Shown piece by piece: positions 42,801 through 51,943 of a stretch of DNA of 64,000 nucleotides. The notes beneath the pieces are model-generated. The model was given only the letters and a program-made list of their open reading frames with translations. It had not been told where the DNA came from and did no database searches. The stretch comes from JALEFZ01 sp039817415 (GTDB lineage Bacteria; Bacteroidota; Bacteroidia; J057), in assembly GCA_039817415.1 (NCBI GenBank), contig JBCBVV010000002.1, positions 243,325 to 307,324 on the forward strand, read 5' to 3'. Numbering within the stretch: the first letter of the stretch is position 1; each line of letters opens with the position of its first letter. Made by a program: the position numbers and the translations under genes.

Positions 42801-44210
42801 ATGAGGCAACACCAGCTGCTGTTTTTTCTTCTGATCCTATTCCTCTCTGCCTGTCGTTCACCCAAAGAAGTGGACACGAACATTGCCTATACGGCTTTCA
42901 TAGGCGCTACGATTATTGATGGAAGAGGGAATCCTCCCTTGGAAGATTATGTGATATTGGTACAGGAAAAAGAAATCGTTAGGGTGGCCCCCAGACAAGG
43001 CTTTGACTATCCCTTGTTGACCCAAAAGATCGACTGCAGAGGGCAATATATCATTCCGGGTTTGATTGATATGCATGCTCATATCACCGTACTTCCCCTC
43101 ACAGAAAACGGTACCCTAAGCAGAACATATAACTTGGGCGCTTCTTTGACCTCTTTGAGACAGTTATTGGAATATGGCATTACAACCGTCAGGAATCCTG
43201 CTGCGCCTACTCGAGATGGCGTTTACCTAAGGGGATTATCAGAGGAGGATAGTAGTTATATAGGACCAAGAATCGTGACGGCTGGGGCAGCCCTCAACCG
43301 AGGAAATAGCCCCGGACCCTTTGTAAGAGCGACAACGCCCAGGTCTATCCGCTACGAAATTCAGCAACAGGCTGAGGCTGGAGTAGATATAATCAAGGTT
43401 TATGGTGCCCTTAGTCCTAAATTAACGAAGGTAGCGATAGAGGCTGCTCATAATGAGGGATTGGAAGTGCTGGGGCATTTGGGAGCGACATCATGGACGG
43501 AAGCTATTAAAATGGACATTGATGCGATTACCCATGCTGCGCCTTGGCATAGAGATTACCTTTCCCCAGCTGATAGGAAGGGCTATAATGCTACCTTAAA
43601 GGAAAGAATCTATTGGCTGGAAAAAGTGGATTATGATGGTCCAGCTATTCAGGAGATGTTGACCCTGTTGGTAGATAGCCAAGTAGTCGTTGATCCTACC
43701 CTGATCGCGATGAAAACCAAATTTTGGGCCGATGATTCCACCCTGACTCAGGGGCCAGATACGGCTTTGGTGGATACGAATATCCTTAAGGTGTGGAGAA
43801 ATGCCAGTTTCGTGGGGGATTGGACGGAGGAAGATTTTGAGAAAGCTAAGAGCCTTTGGCCCAAGCTGATAGAATTAACCCGCTTGATGTATGAGAAAGG
43901 CGTGCACCTGACCGCGGGTTCTGATTTTCCTAATCCTTGGGTATGGCCAGGGAGAAGCCTGCATCGTGAACTATTGATTATGCAGGAAGCTGGGATCCCC
44001 AATCTGGATATTATCAAAATCGCTACCTATAACGGAGCAAGGGCCTTACATCTGGAAAGAAAGATAGGGGCCATTGCAGATGGATTGGAGGCCGATTTTC
44101 TCATTCTAGAGAAAAATCCATTGGAGGACATTTCGCATACGACCTCCATCTTCGGAGTGGTTCAAAGAGGGAACTTAGTGTTGGAAGAATCCGTTTGGGC
44201 AAAAAACTAG
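42801..44210 (+). CDS. amidohydrolase-family lipoprotein (imidazolonepropionase-like)
   Basis: 469 residues. The signal peptide ends in LFLSAC (lipobox Cys near residue 17). The amidohydrolase TIM barrel carries the metal-ligand motif GLIDMHAHI (about 92-100), a Lys candidate for carboxylation in DIIKVYGAL (about 196-204), His in EVLGHLGAT (about 219-227) and ITHAAPWH, and the catalytic Asp in LTAGSDFPNP (about 371-380). The C-terminal beta sandwich reads GAIADGLEADFLILEKNPLEDI. Family members hydrolyse cyclic amides, dipeptides or similar compounds. Being lipidated, it acts outside the cytoplasm. The substrate is unknown. Monocistronic. Confidence 0.88.
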   Translation: MRQHQLLFFLLILFLSACRSPKEVDTNIAYTAFIGATIIDGRGNPPLEDYVILVQEKEIVRVAPRQGFDYPLLTQKIDCRGQYIIPGLIDMHAHITVLPLTENGTLSRTYNLGASLTSLRQLLEYGITTVRNPAAPTRDGVYLRGLSEEDSSYIGPRIVTAGAALNRGNSPGPFVRATTPRSIRYEIQQQAEAGVDIIKVYGALSPKLTKVAIEAAHNEGLEVLGHLGATSWTEAIKMDIDAITHAAPWHRDYLSPADRKGYNATLKERIYWLEKVDYDGPAIQEMLTLLVDSQVVVDPTLIAMKTKFWADDSTLTQGPDTALVDTNILKVWRNASFVGDWTEEDFEKAKSLWPKLIELTRLMYEKGVHLTAGSDFPNPWVWPGRSLHRELLIMQEAGIPNLDIIKIATYNGARALHLERKIGAIADGLEADFLILEKNPLEDISHTTSIFGVVQRGNLVLEESVWAKN

Positions 44211-44394
44211 GATAAAGCCCTAATCTTCATCTACTTCTAAAAATCTCTAACAAGATATTGTGTAAAAAGGGCTTGATCTGTAATTTTATGGAACAGTTTT
44301 GGCCAGTATGCGTTAATCTGTCTACGTTCCTTAGAAATATGATCCATCAGGATTAATCATACATCCTGCATGAATGCCTAACCGTTTTTGAAAC

Positions 44395-44545
44395 TTACTC
44401 TTTTGACGATTGGTTCAAAGCTCGGCGGGATTAGGGCGGGCCCCCACCTTCGGGTGATCGGGGATTACCGAAGTCTGCTGGCAGTTCCATACATATTATT
44501 TTTGGGGTTTTTCAAAAACTCCTGGCGTTTGTGCAGGTTTTTTTT
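44395..44545 (+). ncRNA. candidate structured RNA in the 397-base gap before dnaJ
   Basis: The gap 44211-44607 has no credible ORF but contains GC-rich pairing unlike its surroundings. CCCC-CACC-TTCG-GGTG-ATC-GGGG (44441-44463) forms a stem capped by a UUCG tetraloop. Further on, CCTG/CAGG (44521-44537), extended by A/T pairs, is followed by eight Ts (44538-44545), a terminator on the plus strand. A small RNA transcribed rightward and ending there is plausible. I could not match it to 6S, SRP, tmRNA or RNase P. It could also be a decayed palindromic repeat. Confidence 0.35.
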
Positions 44546-44550
44546 GCCAT

Positions 44551-44582
44551 AAAAAAAGGCCGGAACATAGAATGTCCCGACC
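44551..44582 (-). terminator. terminator of the grpE-dnaJ operon
   Basis: GGCCGGAACAT pairs with ATGTCCCGACC (10 of 11 positions) around a 3-base loop, followed, read leftward, by seven Ts (A-run 44551-44557). Confidence 0.88.
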
Positions 44583-44607
44583 CGTATGATAGTTCTTCTC
44601 TTCTTTG

Positions 44608-45753
44608 TTAGTTAAAGAAGTCTCTAATCTTTGAGAACAATCCCTTTTGTTCATGAGATGGATTAGGATGGAAATTGGAGGATTCCTTTAGCTTTTCTAG
44701 CCATTTTCTTTCCTCCGAACTTAACTGTTCTGGTGTCCATACATTGATGTGTACCAATAAGTTCCCCACTCCATATCCATTGATATTGGGCAGTCCTTTT
44801 CCTTTGAGTCTTACAACTTTCCCACTCTGCGTACCTGCAGGAAGTGAAATTCTAACTTTTCCATCCAGTGTGGGCACTTCTACCTTGGTTCCAAGGGCAG
44901 CATTAGGGAAACTGATAAACAACTCATGGATGAGGTTGTCTCCATCTCTGTCGAATAGATCTGAATCTTCTTCTTCAATTTGAATGATCAAATCGCCGTT
45001 TGGTCCACCTCTCAATCCTGCATCTCCTCTTCCTTCCAGTTTCAGGTTCATGCTGTCCATGACCCCAGGAGGAATCTTAATAGATACGATGTCGTCCACT
45101 TTATTGCGGCCGGTTCCCTCACAAACATTACAGCTTCTTGCTATAATTCTTCCTTCTCCTCTACAAGTAGGACAAGCTGTAACTACGATTTGCTGGAAGA
45201 ATCCTCCTCCAGCTTGTTGACGTATCTCTCCGGTACCATTACAGGTCGGACAGGTCGTAAAAGCTGTTCCATTTTCTGCACCTGTACCATAACAGGCTTC
45301 ACAAGAAACCTGACGAGGGATCTTAATCTTTTTCTCAACCCCATTGGCTACTTGTTCCAGGTCAACCTTGAGCTTGATTCGGATATCGGCCCCTCTTTGT
45401 CCTCTTCTTCTTCTTCTTCCTCCCCCAGATCTTCCGAAAATATCTCCAAAGGCAGAGTCGCCAAATATATCGCTCATCTGGCTAAAGATGTCCTCTACTG
45501 TAGCGCCTCCTCCGAAGCCTCCCGCCCCACTCACACCTGCATGACCGAAACGATCGTACTTGGCACGCTTCTGCTCGTCACTGAGAACTTCGTAGGCTTC
45601 TGCTGCCTCTTTAAATTTCTCCTCAGCTTCTTTATTGTCCGGATTTTTATCGGGATGGTACTTTAAGGCGAGCTTGCGATAAGCTTTTTTCATCTCATCT
45701 TTGGTGGCTGTCTTGCCCACGCCCAATACCTCGTAATAATCTCTTTTTTCCAT
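44608..45753 (-). CDS. dnaJ: chaperone protein DnaJ
   Basis: 381 residues. J domain (1-70) with HPD in KYHPDKNPDN, a Gly/Phe-rich linker (GVSGAGGFGGG), and four zinc-finger C-x-x-C-x-G-x-G motifs (CEACYGTG, CPTCNGTG, CPTCRGEG, CNVCEGTG; about 155-225). C-terminal substrate-binding domains follow (KIPPGVMDSMNLKLEGRGDAG, VRISLPAGTQSGKVVRLKGKGLP). This is a type I J-protein that delivers clients to DnaK and stimulates its ATPase. A poly-Arg patch (GGRRRRRGQRG) in the linker is a small oddity. It is in an operon downstream of grpE, 40 bases apart. Confidence 0.97.
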   Translation of the reverse strand: MEKRDYYEVLGVGKTATKDEMKKAYRKLALKYHPDKNPDNKEAEEKFKEAAEAYEVLSDEQKRAKYDRFGHAGVSGAGGFGGGATVEDIFSQMSDIFGDSAFGDIFGRSGGGRRRRRGQRGADIRIKLKVDLEQVANGVEKKIKIPRQVSCEACYGTGAENGTAFTTCPTCNGTGEIRQQAGGGFFQQIVVTACPTCRGEGRIIARSCNVCEGTGRNKVDDIVSIKIPPGVMDSMNLKLEGRGDAGLRGGPNGDLIIQIEEEDSDLFDRDGDNLIHELFISFPNAALGTKVEVPTLDGKVRISLPAGTQSGKVVRLKGKGLPNINGYGVGNLLVHINVWTPEQLSSEERKWLEKLKESSNFHPNPSHEQKGLFSKIRDFFN

Positions 45754-45793
45754 TTCAGCTAAATGTGGTACACAAAAAGAAAGATAGGAGACC

Positions 45794-46411
45794 TTACTCC
45801 CCGATCACAACTTTGGAAAAGCGGATGACTTTGTCTTTCAGTTTGTATCCCTTTTCAATAACATCTATAACCTGGCCCTTCTGCTTCTCCTTCTCAACAG
45901 GGATAGACGTAATGGCCTCATGAAGGTCTACGTCAAATTTTTTCCCTTTGCTATCAATAGGTTCCAGCCCAATTTTCTTCAATTGCTTCTTCATGCTGTT
46001 GCTGACCAATTTAATTCCGTCTTTAACAGCTGTCAGATTGTCAGTTTTTTCAATAGCGTCAAGTGTCCTGTCAAAGTTATCCAAGACAGGTAGCAACTCC
46101 TTCAATACACCCTCATTGGCAAATCTAATTGTATCTGCCATTTCTTTCTCTTTTCTTTTCCTGAAGTTGATGAAGTCGGCCTGAAGCCTCATCGCCTGAT
46201 TTTTCTGCTCCTCCAATGCTCTTTCTGTCTCACGAAGCTTTGCTTGAGTTTCAGCAAGTATTTTCATGGCTTCCTCCATAGAAGGAAGACCTTCTGTTGA
46301 TTCAGCAGAATTCTCCTGTTCAGTTGCCTGTTCTTCAGGTTCAGGCTTCGTACTTTCCTGCTTTTCTTCCTGCTCTTTAGGCTGCTCCTGATCTTTGAGG
46401 TTCTCCTCCAT
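45794..46411 (-). CDS. grpE: nucleotide exchange factor GrpE
   Basis: 205 residues from the ATG at 46411 (MEENLKDQEQPKEQ). Sixteen codons further upstream in frame look non-coding. An acidic, Glu/Gln-rich leader is followed by a long coiled-coil helix (MEEAMKILAETQAKLRETERALEEQKNQAMRLQADFINFRKRKEKE, spanning about 45-95). The GrpE signature is LKELLPVLDNFDRTLDAI, then GIKLVSNSMKKQLKKIGLEPID, and the C-terminal beta domain DVDLHEAITSIP. GrpE dimers release ADP from DnaK. dnaK itself is not in the window. It lies upstream of dnaJ in the same operon. Confidence 0.96.
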   Translation of the reverse strand: MEENLKDQEQPKEQEEKQESTKPEPEEQATEQENSAESTEGLPSMEEAMKILAETQAKLRETERALEEQKNQAMRLQADFINFRKRKEKEMADTIRFANEGVLKELLPVLDNFDRTLDAIEKTDNLTAVKDGIKLVSNSMKKQLKKIGLEPIDSKGKKFDVDLHEAITSIPVEKEKQKGQVIDVIEKGYKLKDKVIRFSKVVIGE

Positions 46412-46548
46412 ATATATGAATGTTTGTCTTCTTATCGCTATTAACAAATCCAACAACACACAATGTATGCCATTGACAATCTGTCGTTTTTTTATGCCGC
46501 TCTGTCAGAAATCTTGTCCAATTGAAGGATCAGGCGACAATTGCTGGG

Positions 46549-46556
46549 CAAAATTA
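46549..46556 (-). promoter_or_regulatory. promoter -7 element for grpE-dnaJ
   Basis: On the minus strand TAATTTTG is a perfect TANNTTTG box, 138 bases before the grpE start codon, which would give a leader of about 130 bases. No CIRCE repeat was found. Confidence 0.4.
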
Positions 46557-46641
46557 GATAATTTTTCAACGAATATGAGGGTAATGGTTGATATTCTGTT
46601 TGAAGAGCCAAAGGATACCCTTTATCTCATTTCTTTAATCG

Positions 46642-46667
46642 AGCAGGATTACTAAATTTGTCCTGCT
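46642..46667 (+). promoter_or_regulatory. promoter of the chaperone operon, enclosed by an inverted repeat
   Basis: TAAATTTG (46653-46660) is a perfect TANNTTTG box, 27 bases before the operon's first ATG. It lies between perfect 7-bp arms AGCAGGA (46642-46648) and TCCTGCT (46661-46667), an arrangement that could be a repressor or activator site. Confidence 0.55.
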
Positions 46668-46686
46668 TAAAATTTAGCTGTAATTG

Positions 46687-48690
46687 ATGATTCGTCGCAT
46701 GAAGAATACATTTGTTAGTATACTGACGGTCCTGATGGTGAGCGTCTTCATTTTACCTCATCACGCCTACGCTCAGAAAAAGAAGAAGAAAAAGAAAGAT
46801 AAGGTTCTCCTGACATTCGATCAGGCTAAAGTAACCAAGAGTGAATTCGAAAGGGTGTACGCCAAAAACAATGGTGGTGATGAAGCCGTCATGTCCCATA
46901 CCCCAGCACAATACAGAGAGTATCTAGACCTCTACGTGAACTTTAAGCGTAAGGTATTTGCGGCTGAAGCGGAAGGTTTGAATGAACAAGACGCTTTCAA
47001 GCGAGAATTCGAGCAATACCGTAAGCAATTGGTTCAACCCTACCTTTCTGCAAAGGATGTAGAAGAAAAATTGATTCAAGAAGCTTATGATCGCTCTGGA
47101 TATTTGGTAGACGCCAGCCACCTCTTGCTAAGATTGAGTGAGGACGCAGCTCCAGCCGATACGAAAAGAGTCTACAATAAGATATTAGCCTATAGAGATT
47201 CTGTTATCAAGGGAGGAAAGGACTTTGGGAATCTAGCTGAAAAATACTCCGAAGATCCTTCTGCGAAGACGAACCAAGGGAATCTGGGCTACTTCTCAGC
47301 TTTCGCCATGGTTTATCCATTTGAAACAGCTGCTTATACGACTGCTGTCGGGGAGGTTTCCATGCCAATCCGTACGCAATTTGGCTACCACTTGGTAAAA
47401 GTCAACGATAAAATCTCCAATGAAGGGACAAAGCGTGCCGCTCATATCATTGTACGAGTAGGAGATCGCTATTCTGCCCCTAACGAAGCCAAGGCAAGAG
47501 AAATAATTCAAAGCATTTACGATCAACTCAAAGCCGGAGCGAATTTCGACGAACTGGCCAAGCAATATTCAGATGATCCCAATTCTGCCAACAGAGGGGG
47601 AGACTTAGGGACTGGTAGACTCCTGCCTATCATGGAAAAGCTAAAGTACAAGCTAGGGGAAGGAGAATTTTCTGAGCCCTTTGAAACAAGATTTGGTTTC
47701 CATATCCTAAAAGTTACTGAAGAGGAAAAACGTGGTTCATTCGACGAATCCAAGAACGCATTAAAGCAGAAAATCGCGAGAGATAGTCGCTCTCAAATTT
47801 CTCGCAAAGCCTTGCTTTCTCGCATTAAGTCTGACAATAACTTCACAGCCTATGAAGCCCCGCTGGATTCCTTAGCCAACATTGCAGATGCCAATTTCCT
47901 TAGAGCATCTTGGAAGCCAGATACCTTACATAAAGGCCTCTACACACAAACTCTCTTTACCTTGGGAAGTGATTATACTGCAACGGTACAGGATTTGATT
48001 GATTATTATCTGAAGCGCCGCCCGCGCAATCAGAATATGACAGTAGAAAAGGCAGTCAAGTCTGTTTATCAGAGTTTTATGGAAGCTGAGCTACTGGCTT
48101 ATGAGGAAAAACTACTTCCACAAAAGAATCCTGAATATCGCTACCTGCTACAGGAATACAGAGATGGGATTCTGCTCTTTACCCTAATGGAAAAGAATGT
48201 CTGGAAAAAAGCTGTTGAAGATACTGTAGGCTTAAAAGCATTTTATGAAGCTAGAGTAGACTCCTTCAAGGCAGATGACCGTTTGGATGTACGCGAATAC
48301 CGTGCTTCTAGCGAGGATGTGCTAAAGTCTGCTTTGGAAATGCTGAAGAATGGAGCGACCGATGAGGAGCTTGATAAAGAGCTGAATGCAGAGAATCCAC
48401 TTAACCTACGCATTACCTCAATGACCTATGAAAAAGGGCAAGGATTGATAGACGAAAGCCTTTTCTCTCAGGAGAATGGATACCTTTCTGAAGCGATGAA
48501 ATCCGGTACCTTTTTGAGAGCCGTGAAGATTGTTGGGAAAAGGCCAGCCGGAATCAAGACCTTCGAAGAGGCTAAGGCCGCTGCCATTACCAAATACCAG
48601 GATTACCTGGAAAAAAAGTGGCTGGAGGAATTGGCTCAAACTTACCCCGTCAAGATCAATGAAAAAGTTTTTTCTAAACTCTTTAAATAG
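46687..48690 (+). CDS. peptidyl-prolyl isomerase with two PpiC domains (SurA/PpiD-like)
   Basis: 667 residues; start at the ATG at 46687 or 46699, since the frame before it begins with TTG. The signal peptide ends near HHAYAQ, followed directly by a run of seven Lys. Parvulin domain 1 is at about 141-240 (ASHLLLRLSEDA, GNLGYFSAFAMVYPFE, TQFGYHLVKV), and parvulin domain 2 at about 250-345 (AHIIVRVGDRYS, GGDLGTGRL, TRFGFHILKVTEE). A helical and C-terminal part (about 350-667) lacks a known catalytic site. It is a periplasmic chaperone for outer-membrane and secreted proteins. First gene of a coupled operon. The basic N-terminus of the mature protein may tether it to membrane surfaces. Confidence 0.92.
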   Translation: MIRRMKNTFVSILTVLMVSVFILPHHAYAQKKKKKKKDKVLLTFDQAKVTKSEFERVYAKNNGGDEAVMSHTPAQYREYLDLYVNFKRKVFAAEAEGLNEQDAFKREFEQYRKQLVQPYLSAKDVEEKLIQEAYDRSGYLVDASHLLLRLSEDAAPADTKRVYNKILAYRDSVIKGGKDFGNLAEKYSEDPSAKTNQGNLGYFSAFAMVYPFETAAYTTAVGEVSMPIRTQFGYHLVKVNDKISNEGTKRAAHIIVRVGDRYSAPNEAKAREIIQSIYDQLKAGANFDELAKQYSDDPNSANRGGDLGTGRLLPIMEKLKYKLGEGEFSEPFETRFGFHILKVTEEEKRGSFDESKNALKQKIARDSRSQISRKALLSRIKSDNNFTAYEAPLDSLANIADANFLRASWKPDTLHKGLYTQTLFTLGSDYTATVQDLIDYYLKRRPRNQNMTVEKAVKSVYQSFMEAELLAYEEKLLPQKNPEYRYLLQEYRDGILLFTLMEKNVWKKAVEDTVGLKAFYEARVDSFKADDRLDVREYRASSEDVLKSALEMLKNGATDEELDKELNAENPLNLRITSMTYEKGQGLIDESLFSQENGYLSEAMKSGTFLRAVKIVGKRPAGIKTFEEAKAAAITKYQDYLEKKWLEELAQTYPVKINEKVFSKLFK

Positions 48691-49567
48691 GAGATACAAC
48701 CCCTTGAACTGGCTGATCGTCTTGTGTATGATCTGTTTCCTAACTGCTTGTGACCAACAAGGAGATCAAGGTGATTCTGTGGTTATCGCTCGTTATGGGA
48801 ACCGTACCCTTAAAGCAGATGAGTTGAATTACTATCTGCCCTCCTATACAAATTTGGAGGACAGTGCCAGGTTTGCTGATCAGGTGATTAAAAAGTGGAT
48901 TCGTCAACAAGTGGTAGAAGAAGAGGCACTTAGACAAATTCCTACCATCAACGACGAAATCGAGCCTAAACTGAACGACTACCGTCAGGCATTGGTTGAA
49001 CAGCGTTTTGCTAAATTATTAGTTGACCAAAACCCGGAGAAATTCGAGGTCAGCCCACAGGAAGTGTTGAACTATTATCAGAAGTTTCCTGAAAAATTTA
49101 TTAGCAAGGCCAATTTCTACCAGTTCTTTTTTATCAAAACCACCCAAGAAAGTCAATGGTGGATCATCAACAGCCTGAAAGAAGGGGGGAAAAGTGAGTT
49201 TGACAAAGTCCTCGAATGGAGTTCTGAGAATGCGCAAGTCTACAAATTAGACAGTGCCTATAGAACGGAGGGTGAATTGATGGATGTATCGCTTGGTTTT
49301 TACTTTGGAAACATCAGAAAATCAACGCCTGGTCAGGTATATTACTATCAGCAACAAGAAGGAGATGTAATTTCGTTCTGCTTCTTCAAATTGTTGACCG
49401 TGGTAAAAGAGGGAGATCCTATGCCATTTGAAATGGTAGAGGAGGAAATCAAGCTGATTATTCAGAACCAGCTGAAACAAACCTTGATTGACCAGACAAT
49501 TTCAAGAATGGTCCAAGAGGCAAAAGCTACCCAAAAGTTTAGGGTAGTCAATAAAGAAGAAAGCTAA
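48659..49567 (+). CDS. periplasmic lipoprotein related to SurA/PpiC chaperones, no clear isomerase domain
   Basis: 302 residues from the ATG at 48659 (MKKFFLNSLNRRYNPLNW). The signal ends in FLTAC (lipobox). It overlaps the previous gene by 32 bases. The N-terminal helical part (LKADELNYYLPSY, QVIKKWIRQQVVEEEAL) resembles the SurA N-domain. The middle has KFISKANFYQFFFIKTT where a PpiC strand would be, but the G-G-D-L-G and F-G-x-H-I-V signatures are missing. It is probably a non-catalytic chaperone partner of its neighbours. Confidence 0.7.
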   Translation: MKKFFLNSLNRRYNPLNWLIVLCMICFLTACDQQGDQGDSVVIARYGNRTLKADELNYYLPSYTNLEDSARFADQVIKKWIRQQVVEEEALRQIPTINDEIEPKLNDYRQALVEQRFAKLLVDQNPEKFEVSPQEVLNYYQKFPEKFISKANFYQFFFIKTTQESQWWIINSLKEGGKSEFDKVLEWSSENAQVYKLDSAYRTEGELMDVSLGFYFGNIRKSTPGQVYYYQQQEGDVISFCFFKLLTVVKEGDPMPFEMVEEEIKLIIQNQLKQTLIDQTISRMVQEAKATQKFRVVNKEES

Positions 49568-49598
49568 TCTTCATCGTAAGATAAAAAACAAGATATCA

Positions 49599-50939
49599 AT
49601 GAATCTGTGGAAGAAAATTGTGGCAGTGTTAGCAGGGCTGATCCTCGTCACATCAAGTGTGAATGCACAAAAAACAGTCGATAGAATTATCGCTGTTATC
49701 GGAGAGGATATCATCCTGGCTTCTGATGTAGAGAATCAGTACAACTATCTCATCATCAATGGACAAAAAGATGATGGGACCCTCAGATGTCAGATTATGG
49801 AGAGCTTGGTAGTAGGAAAGCTCCTTCTCAATAAAGCTCGTCAGGATAGTATAGAGGTATCTGAGGCCGAGGTCGACGGTGAAATCGAAAGAAGGGTTTC
49901 CGTCTTGCTTCAAAATGTCAACGAAGCACAGTTTGTAGAAATCTATGGTAAGTCTGTCGCGCAGTTCCGTCAGGATATTCGTGATGACATTCGCAATGAA
50001 CTGCTCACCCAACGCATGAAAGGTGTTGTAGAAGAAGAGATCGATATCACGCCTAAGGAAGTGAAGAAATTCTACAATTCTATCCCGGTAGATAGCCTTG
50101 GTTTGTTACCCGCGGAAGTACAACTAAACCACATCGTGGTTAAACCGCCCTATTCGGAGGAAAGTCGTAAAGCCGCTAAGGAACTGCTGATGGACATCAG
50201 AAAAAGAGTGTTGGAAGAAGGAGCAGATTTCGGTTCGGAGGCTGCCATGTATACAGATGAGCCAGGAGGAAATCAGCGTAGAGGATTCTTGGGGGAATTT
50301 GGCCGTGGCGTCATGGTACCTGAGTTTGAAAATGTAGTCTTCAACATGCGTCCTGGCGAAGTTTCTCTTCCCTTTGAAACAGAATTTGGGATCCATATTG
50401 TCAAATTGATTGAGAGAAAAGGAGAAGTCCTAAAAGCAGCACACGTGCTGAAGCGCCTTAAAGTAACTACGAATGGGGACTCTATTGCCAGAGACTCTTT
50501 GGAGAAAATTCTGAATCGTGTAGAGGTAGATACCCTTACTTTTGAAGAAGCTGCTATGATTTACTCTCAAGACAGGGTAACCAAGCACTGTGGAGGATGT
50601 ATTGCAAATCCCCAAACGCAGGAACTCAAACTCCCTATGGATGCGCTTGATCCAGAGATGTATTTCAAGGTAGATGAGATGAAGGCGGGTGAGATTTCAA
50701 AGCCAATGGAATATTCTCTTCCTGATGGAGAAAAGGCCTACCATGTTATCTATTTGAAAAAGAAAATAGCGCCACATAAACCGTCCTTGGCCGATGACTA
50801 TCAGAAAATTAAGAATGCAGCACTTCTTGCTAAACGTGCCGAGAATTTCGATGCGTGGTTAGAACGGGCTAAGAAAAATATCTATATTGATATCAAACCT
50901 ACCGAGTGTAGAAACGCGTTACAAAACTGGTTGAATTGA
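49599..50939 (+). CDS. surA: SurA-like peptidyl-prolyl isomerase
   Basis: 446 residues with a signal peptide (MNLWKKIVAVLAGLILVTSSVNAQ). The SurA N-domain (VDRIIAVIGEDIILASDVENQ, about 25-160) is followed by PpiC domain 1 at about 173-270 (VQLNHIVVKPPYS, GGNQRRGFLGEFGRG, TEFGIHIVKLIE) and PpiC domain 2 at about 277-395. The second contains CGGCIANPQTQ where G-G-D-L-G normally stands, so it is probably inactive. It helps outer-membrane proteins fold during transit. Its stop codon overlaps the moxR start (TGATG), so the two are translationally coupled. The symbol is by similarity. Confidence 0.92.
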   Translation: MNLWKKIVAVLAGLILVTSSVNAQKTVDRIIAVIGEDIILASDVENQYNYLIINGQKDDGTLRCQIMESLVVGKLLLNKARQDSIEVSEAEVDGEIERRVSVLLQNVNEAQFVEIYGKSVAQFRQDIRDDIRNELLTQRMKGVVEEEIDITPKEVKKFYNSIPVDSLGLLPAEVQLNHIVVKPPYSEESRKAAKELLMDIRKRVLEEGADFGSEAAMYTDEPGGNQRRGFLGEFGRGVMVPEFENVVFNMRPGEVSLPFETEFGIHIVKLIERKGEVLKAAHVLKRLKVTTNGDSIARDSLEKILNRVEVDTLTFEEAAMIYSQDRVTKHCGGCIANPQTQELKLPMDALDPEMYFKVDEMKAGEISKPMEYSLPDGEKAYHVIYLKKKIAPHKPSLADDYQKIKNAALLAKRAENFDAWLERAKKNIYIDIKPTECRNALQNWLN

Positions 50940-51922
50940 TGCAGAATTATCAGACGGAAGTCGAGGCGGCCAACGCTCTCGCGCAGAAGTATCAGGATCT
51001 AAAAAAAGAGATTTCCAAAGTAATTATCGGGCAAGAAGATGTAGTTGAGAAATTACTGATCGCCCTCTTTTGTAAGGGACATACTTTGTTAGTAGGTGTT
51101 CCCGGCCTGGCCAAGACCCTGCTTGTTAGTACAATTTCACAGGTATTAGACCTGAAATTCAACCGTATCCAGTTTACGCCTGACTTGATGCCTTCTGATA
51201 TCGTTGGAACAGAGATTCTTGAGATCGACGACGATACCAACAAGAAGTACTTCAAGTTTATCAAAGGGCCCATTTTCGCCAACATCATCCTGGCAGATGA
51301 GATCAACCGTACACCACCCAAAACGCAGGCAGCCCTGTTGGAAGCCATGCAGGAGAAGCGTGTAACGATTGGTGGGCAAGTACATATTTTGGAGAAGCCC
51401 TTCTTTGTATTGGCGACACAAAACCCAATTGAACAAGAGGGTACTTATCCACTACCTGAGGCCCAATTGGACCGCTTTATGTTCAACCTCTTTGTAGATT
51501 ATCCTTCTATCGAGGAAGAGATTGAGATTGTTAAGCAGACTACTGCCAATCGTGAAGTGGAGCTAAATACCATCCTGACAGCCGAGGAGATTATGTATTT
51601 CCAGCAGTTGGTGAGAAAGGTAGATGTACCTGATAATGTAATCTCCTACGCAGTAAACTTGGTCAACAAGACGCGTATCAATACACCACACGCTTCTGAA
51701 GAAATCAAGGAATTGATCTCTTGGGGGGCAGGACCTCGTGCTTCACAATACTTAGTCCTAGCTGGTAAGGCTTTAGCTTTGCTTCGTGGAAAGTATTCTC
51801 CAGATATTCAGGAAATTCAAGATGTAGCGACCTCTGTTTTGAGGCACAGAATTGTGGCCAGCTTTACGGCCGATGCAGAAGGAATTACGACCGCTGATAT
51901 TGTCCAAAAACTGATCAAATAA
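50939..51922 (+). CDS. MoxR-family AAA ATPase
   Basis: 327 residues. The start is the ATG at 50939, sharing its A with the surA stop codon. Walker A GVPGLAKT (about 54-61), Walker B/catalytic ILADEINRTPPKTQAALLEAMQE (split over about 117-139), sensor motif ATQNPIEQEGTYPLPEAQLDRF, then the C-terminal lid. MoxR proteins are chaperone-like AAA ATPases that commonly work with VWA-domain proteins to insert metals or assemble complexes. No VWA gene follows here. The placement at the end of an outer-membrane chaperone operon suggests a role in envelope protein maturation. Confidence 0.95.
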   Translation: MQNYQTEVEAANALAQKYQDLKKEISKVIIGQEDVVEKLLIALFCKGHTLLVGVPGLAKTLLVSTISQVLDLKFNRIQFTPDLMPSDIVGTEILEIDDDTNKKYFKFIKGPIFANIILADEINRTPPKTQAALLEAMQEKRVTIGGQVHILEKPFFVLATQNPIEQEGTYPLPEAQLDRFMFNLFVDYPSIEEEIEIVKQTTANREVELNTILTAEEIMYFQQLVRKVDVPDNVISYAVNLVNKTRINTPHASEEIKELISWGAGPRASQYLVLAGKALALLRGKYSPDIQEIQDVATSVLRHRIVASFTADAEGITTADIVQKLIK

Positions 51923-51943
51923 GGGCTTATCCCTTCTACAGAT

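Noticed and set aside
44980..45666. 228-residue ORF on the plus strand opposite dnaJ
   Set aside because: It is antisense to an unmistakable dnaJ, is Ser/Arg-rich in a way that mirrors dnaJ codons, and has no start context or domain.
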